A program made the position numbers and the translations under genes. 64,000 bases of DNA, from positions 1,736,082-1,800,081 of the forward strand of contig JAVTLE010000011.1 of NCBI GenBank assembly GCA_033439295.1. Reading direction: 5' to 3'. Below, one piece after another: positions 11,784 to 23,700 of this stretch (the stretch's first letter is position 1; each line of letters opens with the position of its first letter). Source of the stretch: Deuterostichococcus epilithicus (Eukaryota; Chlorophyta; Trebouxiophyceae; Prasiolales; Stichococcaceae). The notes under the pieces are model-generated. The model saw nothing but the letters and a program-made list of their open reading frames with translations. It was not told where the DNA came from and ran no database searches.

Positions 11784-13017
11784 TCAAAGCGACTTCTTCA
11801 CAGAGTCCTTCGCGTCCTCCGCAGCGCCCCCAACCTTGTCAGCGCCCTTCTTCACTGCACCTGCACGCCAGTAACGATACAGATTCAACACCCATGCACC
11901 TGCGGGTGGGATGAACCCAGTGGGTTCGGTCAGGCACAAACTCAAACCACAAGAGCAGCTGTACTGAAGCACACACCCTCGGCGTCATCCGCAGCGCCCT
12001 TGGCCTTGTCGCCAGCCTTGTCGGTCTTCGACCGGCCAGCGGCGTCCTGCACAGCGTCGGCTGCATCCTCCGCCTTGCCCTTCACAGAGGAAAGAGGAAG
12101 TGTGAGAGTATGCCCTGCCGACTGCTGTCATGCAACCGCTGGACTATCGTGCAACCACTGGCAGGATGACCAAGGTGACTAACCTTCACGGCGCCCGCTG
12201 CGTCCTGCAACATGAGCAACAAGCTACCTCAGCATCTGTGTGTTATTGTACTGATTGTTGTTGCGCTGTTAGTTGTTGCACAGCGCAATGTCATGAAGCG
12301 TTTGCACCCAGAGGACATGCAAGCAAGGCCATCATATATACATGCAAGTGGGCTGGCATGATGCATGGTGGCATGGTGCCACACCTTCACGGCGTCCTTG
12401 GCAGAGCCAGCGGCAGACTTGGCCTTGTCAGTGATGTCCTGCACAGACGGATGTAAGCTTCGTTAAAAGTGCATGGTGCAAGTGATGTAAACAATTTTCG
12501 GATCACTCGTGTCGCTCTGTCTGCTGTCTACTGCAGCTATGCACCTGAAGTGTGGACTAGTGCGGGGCGGTTCAGCACATCATAGTCTGATTCCCAAGCA
12601 TCACTCGAGCTCGAGCACCGTCATAGTCACGCCTGATTGTCACACCTCGGCAGGGGCAGGGCATTATCTGATCTGGATGCATGCACACCGCGTGGCAGTG
12701 CCTTGGCTTCGACGAATAATAACGTTGAACGGCGGATTGAAGGACCATGCAGTATGCTGCAGGGCAGTCGAACGCCAGCGCAGCTTCCCGTCGTCGACAT
12801 GCCCAAGGCGTGACAGGGCACGTCTGCTGTACCAAGTCTCCTATTCGGCTACGCGCCTAGGTGCGCACTGCCGAGCTGGGCGGATCAAGTTTTTTCAGGC
12901 AAGCCCCACCTCGGCGCGGACGATGGTGCGCGCGCGGGGAGCGCGGGTCGCCGGGCGAGCGGCGCGGAACGTCGCCAGCGACGGGCGGCTGGACACCAGG
13001 CTCATCTGCATCGCCAT
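11784..13017 (-). CDS. Chloroplast-targeted LEA-like protein
   Basis: A 120-residue protein from five phase-consistent exons: 12910-13017, 12385-12438, 12184-12204, 11977-12079 and 11784-11860. Exon 1 encodes a typical algal plastid transit peptide (begins MAMQMSLVSSRPSLATFRAA, ends ARTIVRAE). The mature part is hydrophilic and made of Ala/Lys/Asp repeats (DKAKSAAGSAKDAVK, DAAGAVK, GKAEDAADAVQDAAG, DKVGGAAEDAKDSVKKSL). This is the amphipathic-helix composition of group-3 late embryogenesis abundant proteins. Green-algal plastid LEA proteins of this kind are known to be cold- or desiccation-induced, so a protective role in stroma or on membranes is inferred. Exon 3 is only 21 bp and encodes exactly one repeat (DAAGAVK). 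Introns 1-3 are phase 0 and fall between repeats. Confidence 0.85.
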
Positions 13018-13198
13018 TTTGTTGTTGTGCGAAGTTTGGGAGGTAGAGAGGCTGTTTGAGCTGGTTTAAAAGGCTTCTGGGTGTCAAAGAGAGCGGAATG
13101 TCGCCCACCGAGAAGATCGCTCCTCTTGACTGTGCTCCAGATTGGAAGCGGACTCGTAGCTGCTGAACGACTGAGCAAAACCCTGGAAATAGTTTCCC

Positions 13199-13203
13199 TT
13201 ACA
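13199..13203 (-). terminator. Possible TGTAA signal of Mis18-like gene
   Basis: TTACA on + (TGTAA on minus) lies between the stop of the Mis18-like gene at 13879 and the LEA start at 13017. The distance of about 680 bp is long, so the assignment is tentative. Confidence 0.25.
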
Positions 13204-13878
13204 TCATTCCAGAACATCCGCTGCGGAATGTCAGCACGGCAGTTGCTGGTGCGGTCCTGTTATCAGCATGTTGATATTTAGGGTTTCTGCAATGAATACA
13301 TCGAGTCGAGCACTGCTGAACCTAGCACTGCTGACCTGATCCAGTGCTGTGCGTCCCAGAGTGGCGGCGCATGGGGCGCCGCGCCCCGCATTGCATTTTC
13401 AGTTGCACCACTTTGCGATCCCGCTAAGATGTCTGATGATGCGCATGGCTGTTGGGAGCACGCCCCTCCGGCCGTTCTCGCCAGCCGACACGGCACCAGC
13501 GAACCCGCGCCAGATCGTGCCGCCGCCGCCGCTGGCGGGCTCGGATATGCTTCCTCTCTGCCGAGTGCTGTGATTTTGCTACCGCTCGCTAAGCTGAGTA
13601 AAAGAAGAGTGAAGGACGAGTGCCGGCCTGTGCTGATCAATGCGGTCCTGTAATCTGACGTGTGCAGCCCCCACCACCGCTTGCTGTGCACCGCCACTTC
13701 GCTGCCACACCCCTCGCTTACGCTAACGGCGGCCTGCCTCGGAACCGCCACGTCCCCCACTCGTGCGGGGCAGCGCCCGCCGTCCTGCCGCCGTCCTGCT
13801 GTGCATGCTGCCGCATGTCGACCGCCGGCGTGTGCGGGGCCGCCGGCACCGTCATGGGCCTCCCCCGGCAGCTCTCAT

Positions 13879-15899
13879 TCAAAACACCAGGCCCGCAAGA
13901 TCGCAGCGGCCGGCCAGCTCGGCAGCCTTGGCGCGCACCGCCAGGTCCTCCTTCGTCAGCACCGCGCTCACCTGCGCCAAATGGTGGAGTGTTCTGGGTC
14001 GTTCGACAGTGACTGCGCGGCTTTGACCGCACGACATTGGGAGCAACCGCCGCGAGCCTGCCACCAGCAGGCGGCCCTTCCGCCGAGTCCTCGCGTGACA
14101 GCACCGCACACTCGCCTGCCATGAGGCGGCTCGGCGTATTCTGGATGTTTCGTCCGTTCGGAAAGCGACTGCAGGGCATCGAGAGCGATGTGGGCCTGCC
14201 CGTGACCGCCAACACGTCGTGGAACTTCACTGTGTCGATCTACTTCTGCACCTAGAGGCGCTCCTGCCGGCCACTTCCACAAAGTATCACGACTGGCATG
14301 GCACAGGGTGCTTCCATACTAGCACGGGAGCAGACAGACGGCCAGCTCATCGTGTGCCGGGCGATTGAGCACCCACCGAGTGCGCCTCCGATCCAGAATG
14401 CTGTCCCCTCCGCTGTTCAATAGGCCAGATGCTGAGAAGACATGCGCACCGAGATGCAGTAGCGGCCCTCCAGGTGGTCATGCGCGCCCACCAGACTCTG
14501 CTTGGTCAGCAGCCGCACGCCGACAGCGGCGCGGCAGGCGGCACATGCCACGGGCGCCGCGACCATCTTGCCCTGTGGCTCAAGCGACTCATCGGTTCGC
14601 GCACAGACCTGACGGCTTCTGCATCAAGGTCCTGTTGCTGGGCGCATGCACCGCTGCGTGCATAGTGAGTTCTGCCTCGAGTGGTCTCGTGGCCTACACT
14701 GTGGATGAGGCAAAGGAGGCCAGCCAATACATCGAATTGTCAGCAGCCACAAACGGACGGCACTATTAGGTGCGCAGACCTTGCCGACCGGCTGCACGAG
14801 CTTTTCATCAGGGCTGTTGGCCTGGCGCACGCCGCCGGGCGCCAGCCGCCGCACCGCGACGCTGTCCCCGCCCAGGTAGGCGCCGCTGAAGTCGTCGCCA
14901 CGGAAGGGCAGCCGCTGTGGGGGCAGCAGACGGCACGCGTTCAAGTCCGCACATATTGGATTGATGCACTGCCCTTGTTTCATTGTTGCGGCACTTGCCA
15001 GAACCCTAGAGCCTAGAGCCTCAGCGCCGGGCGGTTGCAGCAGCACAGAGAAGGGAACGAGCTGCCGTCCCGCGCACTCTGCTGCTCAGGTCTTGTTTAG
15101 ACGCAGGACCAGAGCATCGGCAGCATGCCGGACCGGCGGACCGGTGAACTGTCCCTGCGACTGCTGCTTGTTGTGTCTGCTGCATGTCGCTGGCGCCTCA
15201 CTCAACAGGACTGAGCGCATGCCCAAAACCCACACAGGCCCGAAGCTGCCGAAGCAGGCGGTGTGCCGCCTCAGCACTCAAACGCGCATCATCAGAGCAC
15301 TCACCGGGCCGAAGCTGCCGAAGCGGGCGGTGTGGCGCAGCAGGTCCTCCTGACGGAACAGCAGGTTGCCGCAGCGGGCGCCCTGCAAGCCGAATGCATG
15401 CCACTGTCCTGCCGTGTTGTTTCGAGCCCGATCGCTTCCGAGCAGGAGCGGACTGCCTGCATGCATGTGCATGAATCGAACGCAGGTGTGCAAGCAGGTT
15501 TCAGGCTTCAGGGTCACAGAGGGACCCACCGGCTTGGAGGGGTGCGGGGCGGCGCATGTGTACGGGCGCCTGTCAATGACGCTCTGCAAGCCACGGATGG
15601 GCGGCAGATTAGCTGCAAGGAGGCGCCAGCACGGTCCGCAGCCTCAGACAAGGTTCCACGCATGTGGGGTGACAGCGCATGTCAAGCAGCGCCCAATTAC
15701 CCCTGTTGACGTCAGGAGGCAACGGTAGGAGGTGGTGCTAGGAGGTGCATACCTTCCAATAGCTTCTGCAAGCACGCTCTGCTGGCAAACGTTTTGGAAG
15801 CCCGCTTGACAATCGGTGCCAGGTGCAGGGCATTGGATGGCAGTGCCGTCCCACCTTGGAGGCCATGTCGGGGCGACCATCATCCCGCAGCAGCTCCAT
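13879..15899 (-). CDS. Yippee/Mis18-like zinc-domain protein
   Basis: Phase-consistent exons: 15855-15899, 15530-15583, 15305-15382, 14780-14914, 14450-14608, 14207-14239 and 13879-13971, giving about 198 residues from ATG 15899. The core contains ARCGNLLFRQEDLLRHTARF, then DDFSGAYLGGDSVAVRRL, then PVACAACRAAVGVRLL and HLEGRYCISIDTVKFHDVL. The CxxC followed by VG, then EGRYCIS and a helix, is the pattern of Yippee/Mis18 beta-tent domains; Mis18 proteins help load CENP-A at centromeres in animals and fungi. The first zinc knuckle is imperfect (only ARCG seen), and the 33-bp exon uses a TAG acceptor and is less sure. An upstream in-frame segment (IGQGLSLERTLISRACMELL) may add N-terminal sequence. 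Family assignment is inferred from pattern, not alignment. Confidence 0.55.
15230..15382 (-). repeat. Partial duplicate of a Mis18-like exon
   Basis: The 3' end of exon 15305-15382 (coding RHTARFGSFGP, with its donor) recurs about 70 bp downstream in the intron at about 15232-15270, reading RHTACFGSFGPV. The copies share a near-identical run of about 30 bp. Confidence 0.7.
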
Positions 15900-16126
15900 G
15901 CATGCCCTGCTGATGAGCGTGCGCTCCAGGCTCAGCCCCTGTCCAATCAGACAGCGTCGGTCGGTGTTGGGTTCGTCGGAGACATCCTTCGTGAGTCGCA
16001 GGGCAGGATTCTGTCTGGTGCATGCAGCGCCTTCTTTTGGGCAGTGAGGCCGTGCCTGCGCTGCAGGCACTGTGGGCTGGTCGGTGCATGCAGATCTGCA
16101 GAGGCGGATTTGCATGCATATACGAT

Positions 16127-16906
16127 TCACATAGGGTGCGCCTGCTTCGTCCTGCCAGGCTGGCGGTAGCCGACCCACACTTTGCAGGCCGGGCAGCGCA
16201 CGTCGCTGCGCTGCACATCGTTTGCGCAGCCCTGCAGCCAGACCAGCAGCGCTCAACACACTGCGGCGCGGCCCTTCGTGTCGTGGCCCGGTGTTGGCTG
16301 ACCACCATGCCACAAGGGCTGATGCGTGTCTCGTGTGCCGTACTGCTGCGCCTCAGACCTGAAGGGTGACTCATGGGTAACATGTTGGTTGTGCCCCACA
16401 GTAGAGGCCGGCAGGCAGGCACAGGGCGGCGTACTTGGAAGTTCTCTTTGTCGGGCGACAGGCCAGCGCGCACGCTGCTGCAGAAGAATCCGCCCTGCAG
16501 CGGCACGCGCAGGTGCAGGCCGTGGCACTTACAGCCGATCTGCGCGTGCCTGCGGTGTGGCAAGGGACGCATGATGTCAGGTTGCCTGCCATTCCCAGGG
16601 CATGGTGGCGATCCCACCGGGCAACGCAGGATGGTGCATGTGCACAACAGCTCCGCTGTGTTGAGGACAATGCGTCAGGATGCTGCCGAATGTAACATTT
16701 CACGACTTCATCGGAATTGCCACTGACCTGGGGTCAAACAGCGGCGTGCCGCAGGCCGCGCAGCCAAAGGTGCGGTTGACGGCCGGCAGCGACTGCATCG
16801 CCAGGCTGCGCGTGGTGCAGGACAGCGAGATGGCATCGCGCAGGGGCAGGTGCGCAAGGAGCAGCTCCACCACATCTGCGCATTTTGCAGGCGCATATAG
16901 GGTCAT
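16127..16906 (-). CDS. F-box-like protein with C-terminal beta-tent-type zinc domain
   Basis: Three exons (16728-16906, 16435-16549, 16127-16231) join in frame to 132 residues plus stop. Residues 1-45 (DVVELLLAHLPLRDAISLSC) resemble an F-box helix set. The rest carries FGCAACGTPLFDP, then IGCKCHGLHLRVPLQGGFFC, then VRCPACKVWVGYRQPGR before the stop. Two CxxC knuckles about 70 residues apart, with the second followed by a WVGY strand, match the Yippee/CULT/Mis18 beta-tent pattern. If the F-box reading is right, this is a minimal SCF receptor with a small ligand-binding zinc domain, analogous in logic to cereblon, which uses a different ligase arm. The F-box call is weak; the zinc domain is stronger. 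Confidence 0.6.
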
Positions 16907-17425
16907 TTCAACCCTGCAACAGCAACAGCAGGCACTGCGCGCTTGCCGAACGGCGATTGCCGCTGGTTGACACAGAATTTTGCAGAGAAAATAACTGTGA
17001 AAGCTGGTCCCTGGTCAAAAAACACCTTGGGGGAGGCAGTTCAGCAACGCCATCGTGCCCTGCTCGGCATAAAGCAAGGGACCTTGTATTTGAATTGTGG
17101 TTGTGATCAGGATTTGATCGTCGAACATTGCACTGCAAACATGCATTTGGATGCAGTGCATCATGTGCATCGCCTCGCATTCGAACCCAGAGACGGTGGA
17201 GGCTGGGCGAAAAAACCAGTCAATGCCGCGCCGCCATCCAGATGTACAACGGAGATGCAGAGGCCGCAAGTTTGACGGCTAGGAACGCGGAAGTCTGACG
17301 GCTCAAGCCGCAAGCCCTTTCAGCCCAAGTCTCTCGGAGCAGCCCATTTCCTTCGCCTCCCCGGCATTGGCATGCTTCGCCACCCTCGCTAGGTTTTTGC
17401 AGCTCGGGAACTGGCTCGTGTTGGG

Positions 17426-19726
17426 CTACACACTTTCAGCACTCTCTGACCAGCCAAATGCCTCTAGAACCGCAGACATGTGTGCAGGACAAGAGGCAAC
17501 AACGTGTACTCGCTTCTGGGTCCTGTCACTGCCGACGCCGCCGCTGCATCTGCTACTGTGCCCATTGCTGCCATCGCCGCTGCCGCAGCTGATGGTGATG
17601 CTGTGTGCATGCAGCTGCAGATGGCCCCTCGCCGCAGCCGCGGCCTCGGGACCGAGCAGCGAAGGCAGGCCCCTCTGCATTGCGCTTCTGACGGTGCCAT
17701 GCTTGTCATCGCCCACGATTGGCGCCGCCAGGTGTCGCGCGCAGTGCAGCCGCAGCTGGTGCTTCCGGCCTGCACGACAGATGCCCATGAAATTCAGCAC
17801 AGATGCAGGACTGCCCACAGAAGGGCAATTTCTACCGCAAAACCCTAAACTCACCTTTACAAGGTGACAGAAGATCTTCACAGGAAGGCTGCATCAAGTC
17901 ATGTGCCTTTGTGCGTCGGGTATGCATGCAACATTGCTGCACCCGTTGCGGGCGTCAGCTGCAGCCACGCAAACCCTTGGCTCTCCGCCAGCGTTCGGAA
18001 CTTGGTGACTGCCGGCTGCATGTCGACACTGCCGTCTGGTCGCCGCACCTCCAGCGGCTCGCTGCACACCGCTCACACAAATATGTGATGGTCCGAAATT
18101 CTGGGGATTCGTGTGCTCAGCCTCCAACGAGGCGAAGCAGGGCATGCAGTCAGCCTGCCATGAAACACAAAGCCGGCGACAGAGTCTGACGACAGAGCGT
18201 GACGAATGACAAACAATTGACGGTCGCCCACTCATGTCACTCTTGACAATCACCTGATGGTGCCCTCCGACTCCAGCGCCGAGCCGCCGGTCTCCACGAT
18301 GGCCCAGTACACGCGCTGCACCGCCGGCAGCGCCGCGCCCACGCCGACGGCGTCGTTTGTGACGCCATCGCTCTCGCTGCTGCGAGCCCCACCCTGCCCG
18401 CCGCGCTCACGCTCTGCCATGGCTGTGCCGCCTGCGCGCTGTTGCAAGCCGGGCCAGCCGTCTTGGGCTGCACTTTCGATGCTGGCCGCCGAGGCGGCCG
18501 CCGAGCGGCGGCTGAAGGCAGCAGACAGCCAGGCGGCAGATGCCGCATGGCGAGCCACCACCATTGCACCGGTGGTCCCTCTGTCCAAGCGGTGAACCAG
18601 TCTGCAAGAACAAAATCAGAAGAAATGGAAGCAGGAAGAAATTCAGTTGGTGATGATGCGCATGGCTCACGGCGGAGGGTAGCTTGTGCTGGGCATAGAT
18701 TTTGCCAGCAAGAAATAGCGGAGTGGATCTCCATTTGAATACTTGTCTGAAGCCAGACACGCAGACTCTTGCCTGGGGGCCTCTGCCGCGCCGAAGCGCA
18801 GCGCCTGCGCCATGGCCTTGTCCAGGCTCGCGCCGGTGCCTGCGGCGCAGTGGACTATGGCATCAGGAAGTCCCACGCCTTGTCGCCCAGCACTGAACCT
18901 GGCTGGAGACACCTTGCTCTTGTGAGTGGCACACATCTGTTCATGCCGTGCAGCACAGCATGGCGGGATCGATGACGGCATACCTGGTCCGCCCTGCACC
19001 GCCAGGCCCGCCGGCTTGTCCAGGACCAACAGGTCCGCGTCACAGTGCAGCACCCGCTGCCGCAGCATCTCCCCGCATGCCGCTACCGCTGCCGCGTGCC
19101 GCGGCCCGCCTGCATGCGGCGTGCAAAACACAATCGCCCTTTGCCCTCACTGCTACACATGCAAACCGCGGGAGGCATCTCGCTGTCCCCTGGTGGCAAA
19201 CCAAGCCCACGTGACTCATCGTCACGACTCCGCATGCACATACCGGACCTGCCTGGGCTTGGCAGCGCAGCATCAAGGTGGGCAGATCAGGAAAGGCTGC
19301 GGCGCACCTGCAGGCTTGCGGGCGCCAGCGGCGGGCTCGGCAGCCGCGGCGGCAGATCCTGGTATGAGCAGCCGCGCGCCTCGAGGCAGCAGCGTATCCT
19401 TCCCCACTCGCTTCGCGACAAAGCCATATCCCGGCAGCCCAAGGGCCTTGACCTGCGCTCGCACTTGCGGCTGTCGGCACCGTCTGATGGGCTGTGCAAG
19501 ATCAGGCTTCGCGAGGCACATTTGCGAAGACTTGCGTTATGAGTTGGGAGGACGTCGAGGACGCAATGCTGTGCTTCCATCGGCTTCCATTGAAACCGGC
19601 ATCGGTACATTGCAGGATCCGCAGCAGTGCGCACACCTGCCGCTTGCGGAAGAGACGGTGCAGCACGCTCTCTGGCAGCGACGGACCCCTTCGCCGCAGC
19701 CAGGACTTCGCTGCGAGGAGATGCAT
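17426..19726 (-). CDS. RluA-family RNA pseudouridine synthase
   Basis: Converts uridine to pseudouridine in RNA, probably in an organelle or the nucleus. Seven exons, all phase-consistent, give 405 residues: 19637-19726, 19308-19452, 18984-19088, 18773-18839, 18254-18601, 17943-18061 and 17426-17769. The N-terminus is an S4-type RNA-binding fold (SLPESVLHRLFRKRQ, then KRVGKDTLLPRGARLLIP). The catalytic part has LLVLDKPAGLAVQGGPGTG, the motif-II block LVHRLDRGTTGAMVVARH with the nucleophile Asp, and TPATGRKHQLRLHCARHL followed by PIVGDDKHG. The C-terminal strand LQLHAHSITI and PAHMSAVLEAFGW fit the family. Intron 4 begins GC (CCAG|GCAAGA), which the HRLDR reading frame requires. The ATG at 19726 starts just before the S4 region; no transit peptide is evident from it. 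Confidence 0.9.
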
Positions 19727-20388
19727 GCATGGACAGTCTCAATATTGCAGGACTGTACAGAATAAGAATCTCGCTGCATCATTGCGCCACCCGCCGCGTG
19801 AATCACCGCCCGCCTGCATGGCGCCAGACACCTGAAGCGGAGGCAGGTGCGCGGACGATGTGCAGTCATCGTAGAGCTCTGACCACCTGTCGGGGCCTCC
19901 GGGACGTCCACGGGTGGTGTCGCGTGGACACCAGTGCCATCACCTGTGGCGCTGCTGGCATAGCATGCCCTCGCTAGCCTGACCTCTAGTGCAGCAAGCG
20001 CGCGGCTGGCAGCAGAGAGCTCTACGAGCAACTCTGAGCATTGTTTAAACAAGCCGTACGGCTGCAGCGCATGAGCGCGGAGAGTGCGGAAGGTCATGCC
20101 ATCCACTCGCATTGTGCCATGCAGCCGGTTGTCTGCTGCTGGCCAATGTCAAGCACGCCAGAAGACAAGACAGAAACTCGCGGTTGCGTGTGACGAGAGT
20201 GGGACCGAACCACAGTTTATGAGGAAAGTGGCTCAGGGAATGCAGCGCGCGCGCCTGCACATGTGCCAGGGGGGGCACGCAATTGCCTGTTCTGCATCGG
20301 CGATGTGACATCCACACTGGCCCCCCGGCTATGATTGAGGGTAGGCAAGAGGAGCTACAGACACTCACTCGCAACATTGCAGTCAGTA

Positions 20389-20393
20389 TTACA
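20389..20393 (-). terminator. Possible TGTAA signal of CCD gene
   Basis: TTACA on + (TGTAA on minus) lies about 330 bp past the carotenoid dioxygenase stop. Confidence 0.3.
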
Positions 20394-20721
20394 ACAGGCC
20401 AAAGATGGCGTCATGCGCGCACATTCAGGCAATCAGCAAGACCAACGAATGCAAAACCAGTACTGTACAAAATTGTCCTACAACAAGATAGTTCTCACAG
20501 GACCGGGGTGACGGCCACAATCACTTCTGCCAGCAATTGCCACCAGATGCCGCATGTACAAAAGAATTTGACAGGTACCTTTTGACTCTGAGACTTGACC
20601 AAATGACCATGGACCAGTTCGTCCTCGTCGTCTTCTGCCGGGTGCACAACAGCCGCCGTTCCCGCGAGAACGGGAGCAGCATCACGCGAGTCGAGGCATT
20701 GACGGTGCTGAGGCGGCCCCC

Positions 20722-23700
20722 TCAGTGCGGGATGGTGGTGACGCTGGGCTGCCAGACCTTGGGCAACTTTGCCGGCGCCGCCACCCGCACGGCGCCGCTC
20801 CAGGAGCCGTGCAGCCCGGGCGGGATGTGGTGCGGCAGGTGCAGGGTGCATACCGGGCCTGCAGGAGCGATGGCAGCCCGTGAGCCACTCAGTCGCGGGG
20901 CTGATCCATCTAAGGCTCAAGTCAGCACAGCAGAGAGGCAGGTGCTTCACCTTTAGCATCGCAGCTACCCTCCAGCTTTCACTACCGATTACTCGGACCA
21001 CATGCCTATCGGCTTTTTTGGCTGTAGAGCAGCCGAGTGACACACGAGCTGTGGCACGCGCACCCTCTGAGACGCGCTGCGCGTCCAGGATGCACAGGTC
21101 GGTGCGCTGCGACTCAGCATTGTTGGTCATCACCAGCAGCCAGCCGTCGTCCTCAGCGGTGCCGCCCTCCCGCGCCACAAACACGGGCTCCTGCGCAGAT
21201 TGACCGAGTAATCTTGACACGGATCATGCAGGTGCAATGAGGTGCAAGGCCGTCGCAAAAGCTGTGTGCAGTTTGAGGGCAACATTTCAGGGAGTCTGCT
21301 GCGATGTCCGCTGGTGCCACGCATGCTGGTTCTTGCAGAGGAGCAGGGAATCGGGGAATGCTGTAATTTGCGACCCTAGATGTTCAGAGGCGTGCCTCGC
21401 AGCAGATGCAGGAAACAAACAAGGTACTGCGAGGGGCATGCCTGCACAAAGAACTCGGGGCCGGGCGCCCAAACCTCGGTCGACTCCAGCTCTGCAAAAG
21501 CCGCAGGCGCTGCCTCTGGGAATGTCGCCTTCATGATGACCTGCGCATGCGTGGAACTGACTTGGCGATGCAGTCCCTCACAGCATGCTCAGCCTTCACA
21601 TGCACAAGCTCAAGACTTGAGGTGGAGTAGTTGACAACACTGCTGCACGCGGTTTCCTCAAGGCGGGCCGGCGGAAAGCACAGAGGCACAAAGTCTTTCA
21701 CAGCGGCACCTGGTTGGGGCCCCATTTGACTGGGTCGTCAATCGCGGCCGCTGGTACGTAGGCGTGCCGGTAGGGCCGCCCATTGATGGCCGGATTCAGC
21801 GTCGAGAACTCGCAGCAGCGGCGCGACAGCGGCCGGCGGGTCACCGCACCAGATGCCGTGTCCACCACCAGCCGGGTGAGTTCGGAGCGCTGGCCGCCGC
21901 TGCGGGGAGGGCGAACGATGTCGGGTCGGTGAACGACTTTGTAACCACACCTGGCACACATGACTGCGCCTTCCGGCAGCCTGCTGCAGCATGCGAACAG
22001 AACAAGCAGGAATAGGCTCAGGGATGCTGCATGGATTGACGCAGACCCAATCAAATCATTTCCGGGCTCTCATTCATTTGCAAAAAAATTCGCATCAGGT
22101 CAGCAGTTTGTGGTGCACAGGAGCGCCATTGCTGGCGCACTTACTTGTAGTAGTCGGGGCCGATGGTGTCGAGGCTCATCTTAAAGCTCACCGTCTGCCA
22201 GCCGATGGTGTCGATGATCACCTGAAGAGCCAATGAGGCGGTGGCGTCAGGGGATGATCCAACATGACTGCGCGGCAGCGGCGGCAGACGTGCGTGGGCT
22301 GCATGTGGCTGTGGCTCGCTCGGGGAAGTGATGTGGGGGCTGTCTGTGTCCGAATGGAGTTGAGCATGCTGGAATCTGCACACCTTGCCGCCCTGCTCAA
22401 AAGCGTTGACGTGGTGGAATGAGAAGAAGGGCTCCGTGTCAAACACCTGAGCAGCAGCACACCAGGGCTGCAGTCACGCAAAGGACTGGCAGCTCCGCTG
22501 ACTGCCAGGCTAGATACCTCCCTGCGGGGCGCATGCACAGCAGGCACGCGGCAACCTATGGGAGGTCATGTTGCAAAGCGCCCTGGCTGCTGCGCGGCCC
22601 ACCTCTGCCGTGGCGGAGCTGCCGGGGCGCGGTACCAGATGCACCTTCGTTGGCAGCCGCTCATCGTAGGTGATGCACTCCGCAATGCTGCACTTCCCTG
22701 TTCGCGAGCAAGACAGGAGTCACTCCTGGTGTCATGGCTCATTGCGGGTCCGGTGCCACAGTGCAGGGTACATTGCTGACCCACGCGATCTGGGAGCACC
22801 GCTTCGACACCAGGGCATGCACCAAGTGGCTTAAATCAGCATCGTCCAGTGCTGAATGCAAGGACCCGAAATAGTCAACGAAGCGCACCAACGCAGTACT
22901 CGAAGAGCAGCTTGCGGAAGTCCAGCCGCGTGGGGTTCTGCAGCAGCACGTAGTAGTTCTCTGTGACCGCCAGGTCGTGGAAGAACCCGAAAGCCCCGTT
23001 CTGCAGCCAAGAGGTGAACACAGTTGATTCGTCCCTCTCGTTCCTGCTCATCATTAGCTGCGCATATGCAGTGAACGTATGTTGCCGAATGCATGCGCAT
23101 AATGGCTGAGATGTCAGTGCATACCAGCACCAGCGCAGCAGGCAGGCTTGACAGTGATTGGGTGCTCCTGAACTGCATGCGACGCCGGCCCCAGGTGATG
23201 CTGGCCCCAAGCGCCAGATGCGGCAGCAGGGCTGCAGCCGTGAATGCTCTGAGCGGAGCGGCGCACCTTGATAGCCATGCTCTGCTTGTGCGCCAGGCGG
23301 CAGTCCTCCCCGTACTCGTAGAAGCTGACCTTGGCGTCCAGGCCCGCTACTGTGGACCCAAAGGTCACCCACCTGCCAGCGACGCGGTGCATCGTGGTGG
23401 GCGGATGTGGTGCTGCTTGAAGACCGGGCAGCCAGGCGGGCTTGGGCTCTGTTCAAGGGCCCCGTGACCTGGCACGACACTGCGCCGCGGCGGGCAGGCA
23501 ATGTGCCACCGATGCATGCGGCCTACTGACCAGATCCCCGTCATGACGTCATGCTGGCAAGCGATGTCGACCTGCAGCGCCTGGCAACCACTCACCGCCG
23601 CGAGCCATCTGGCTGATGCATGATACGGTAGTGCGCCGCAAAGGGGCCCTTGCCCTCGATGGACCCGCCCAGGTCCGACTCGCCGAGCGTGGACAGGTCG

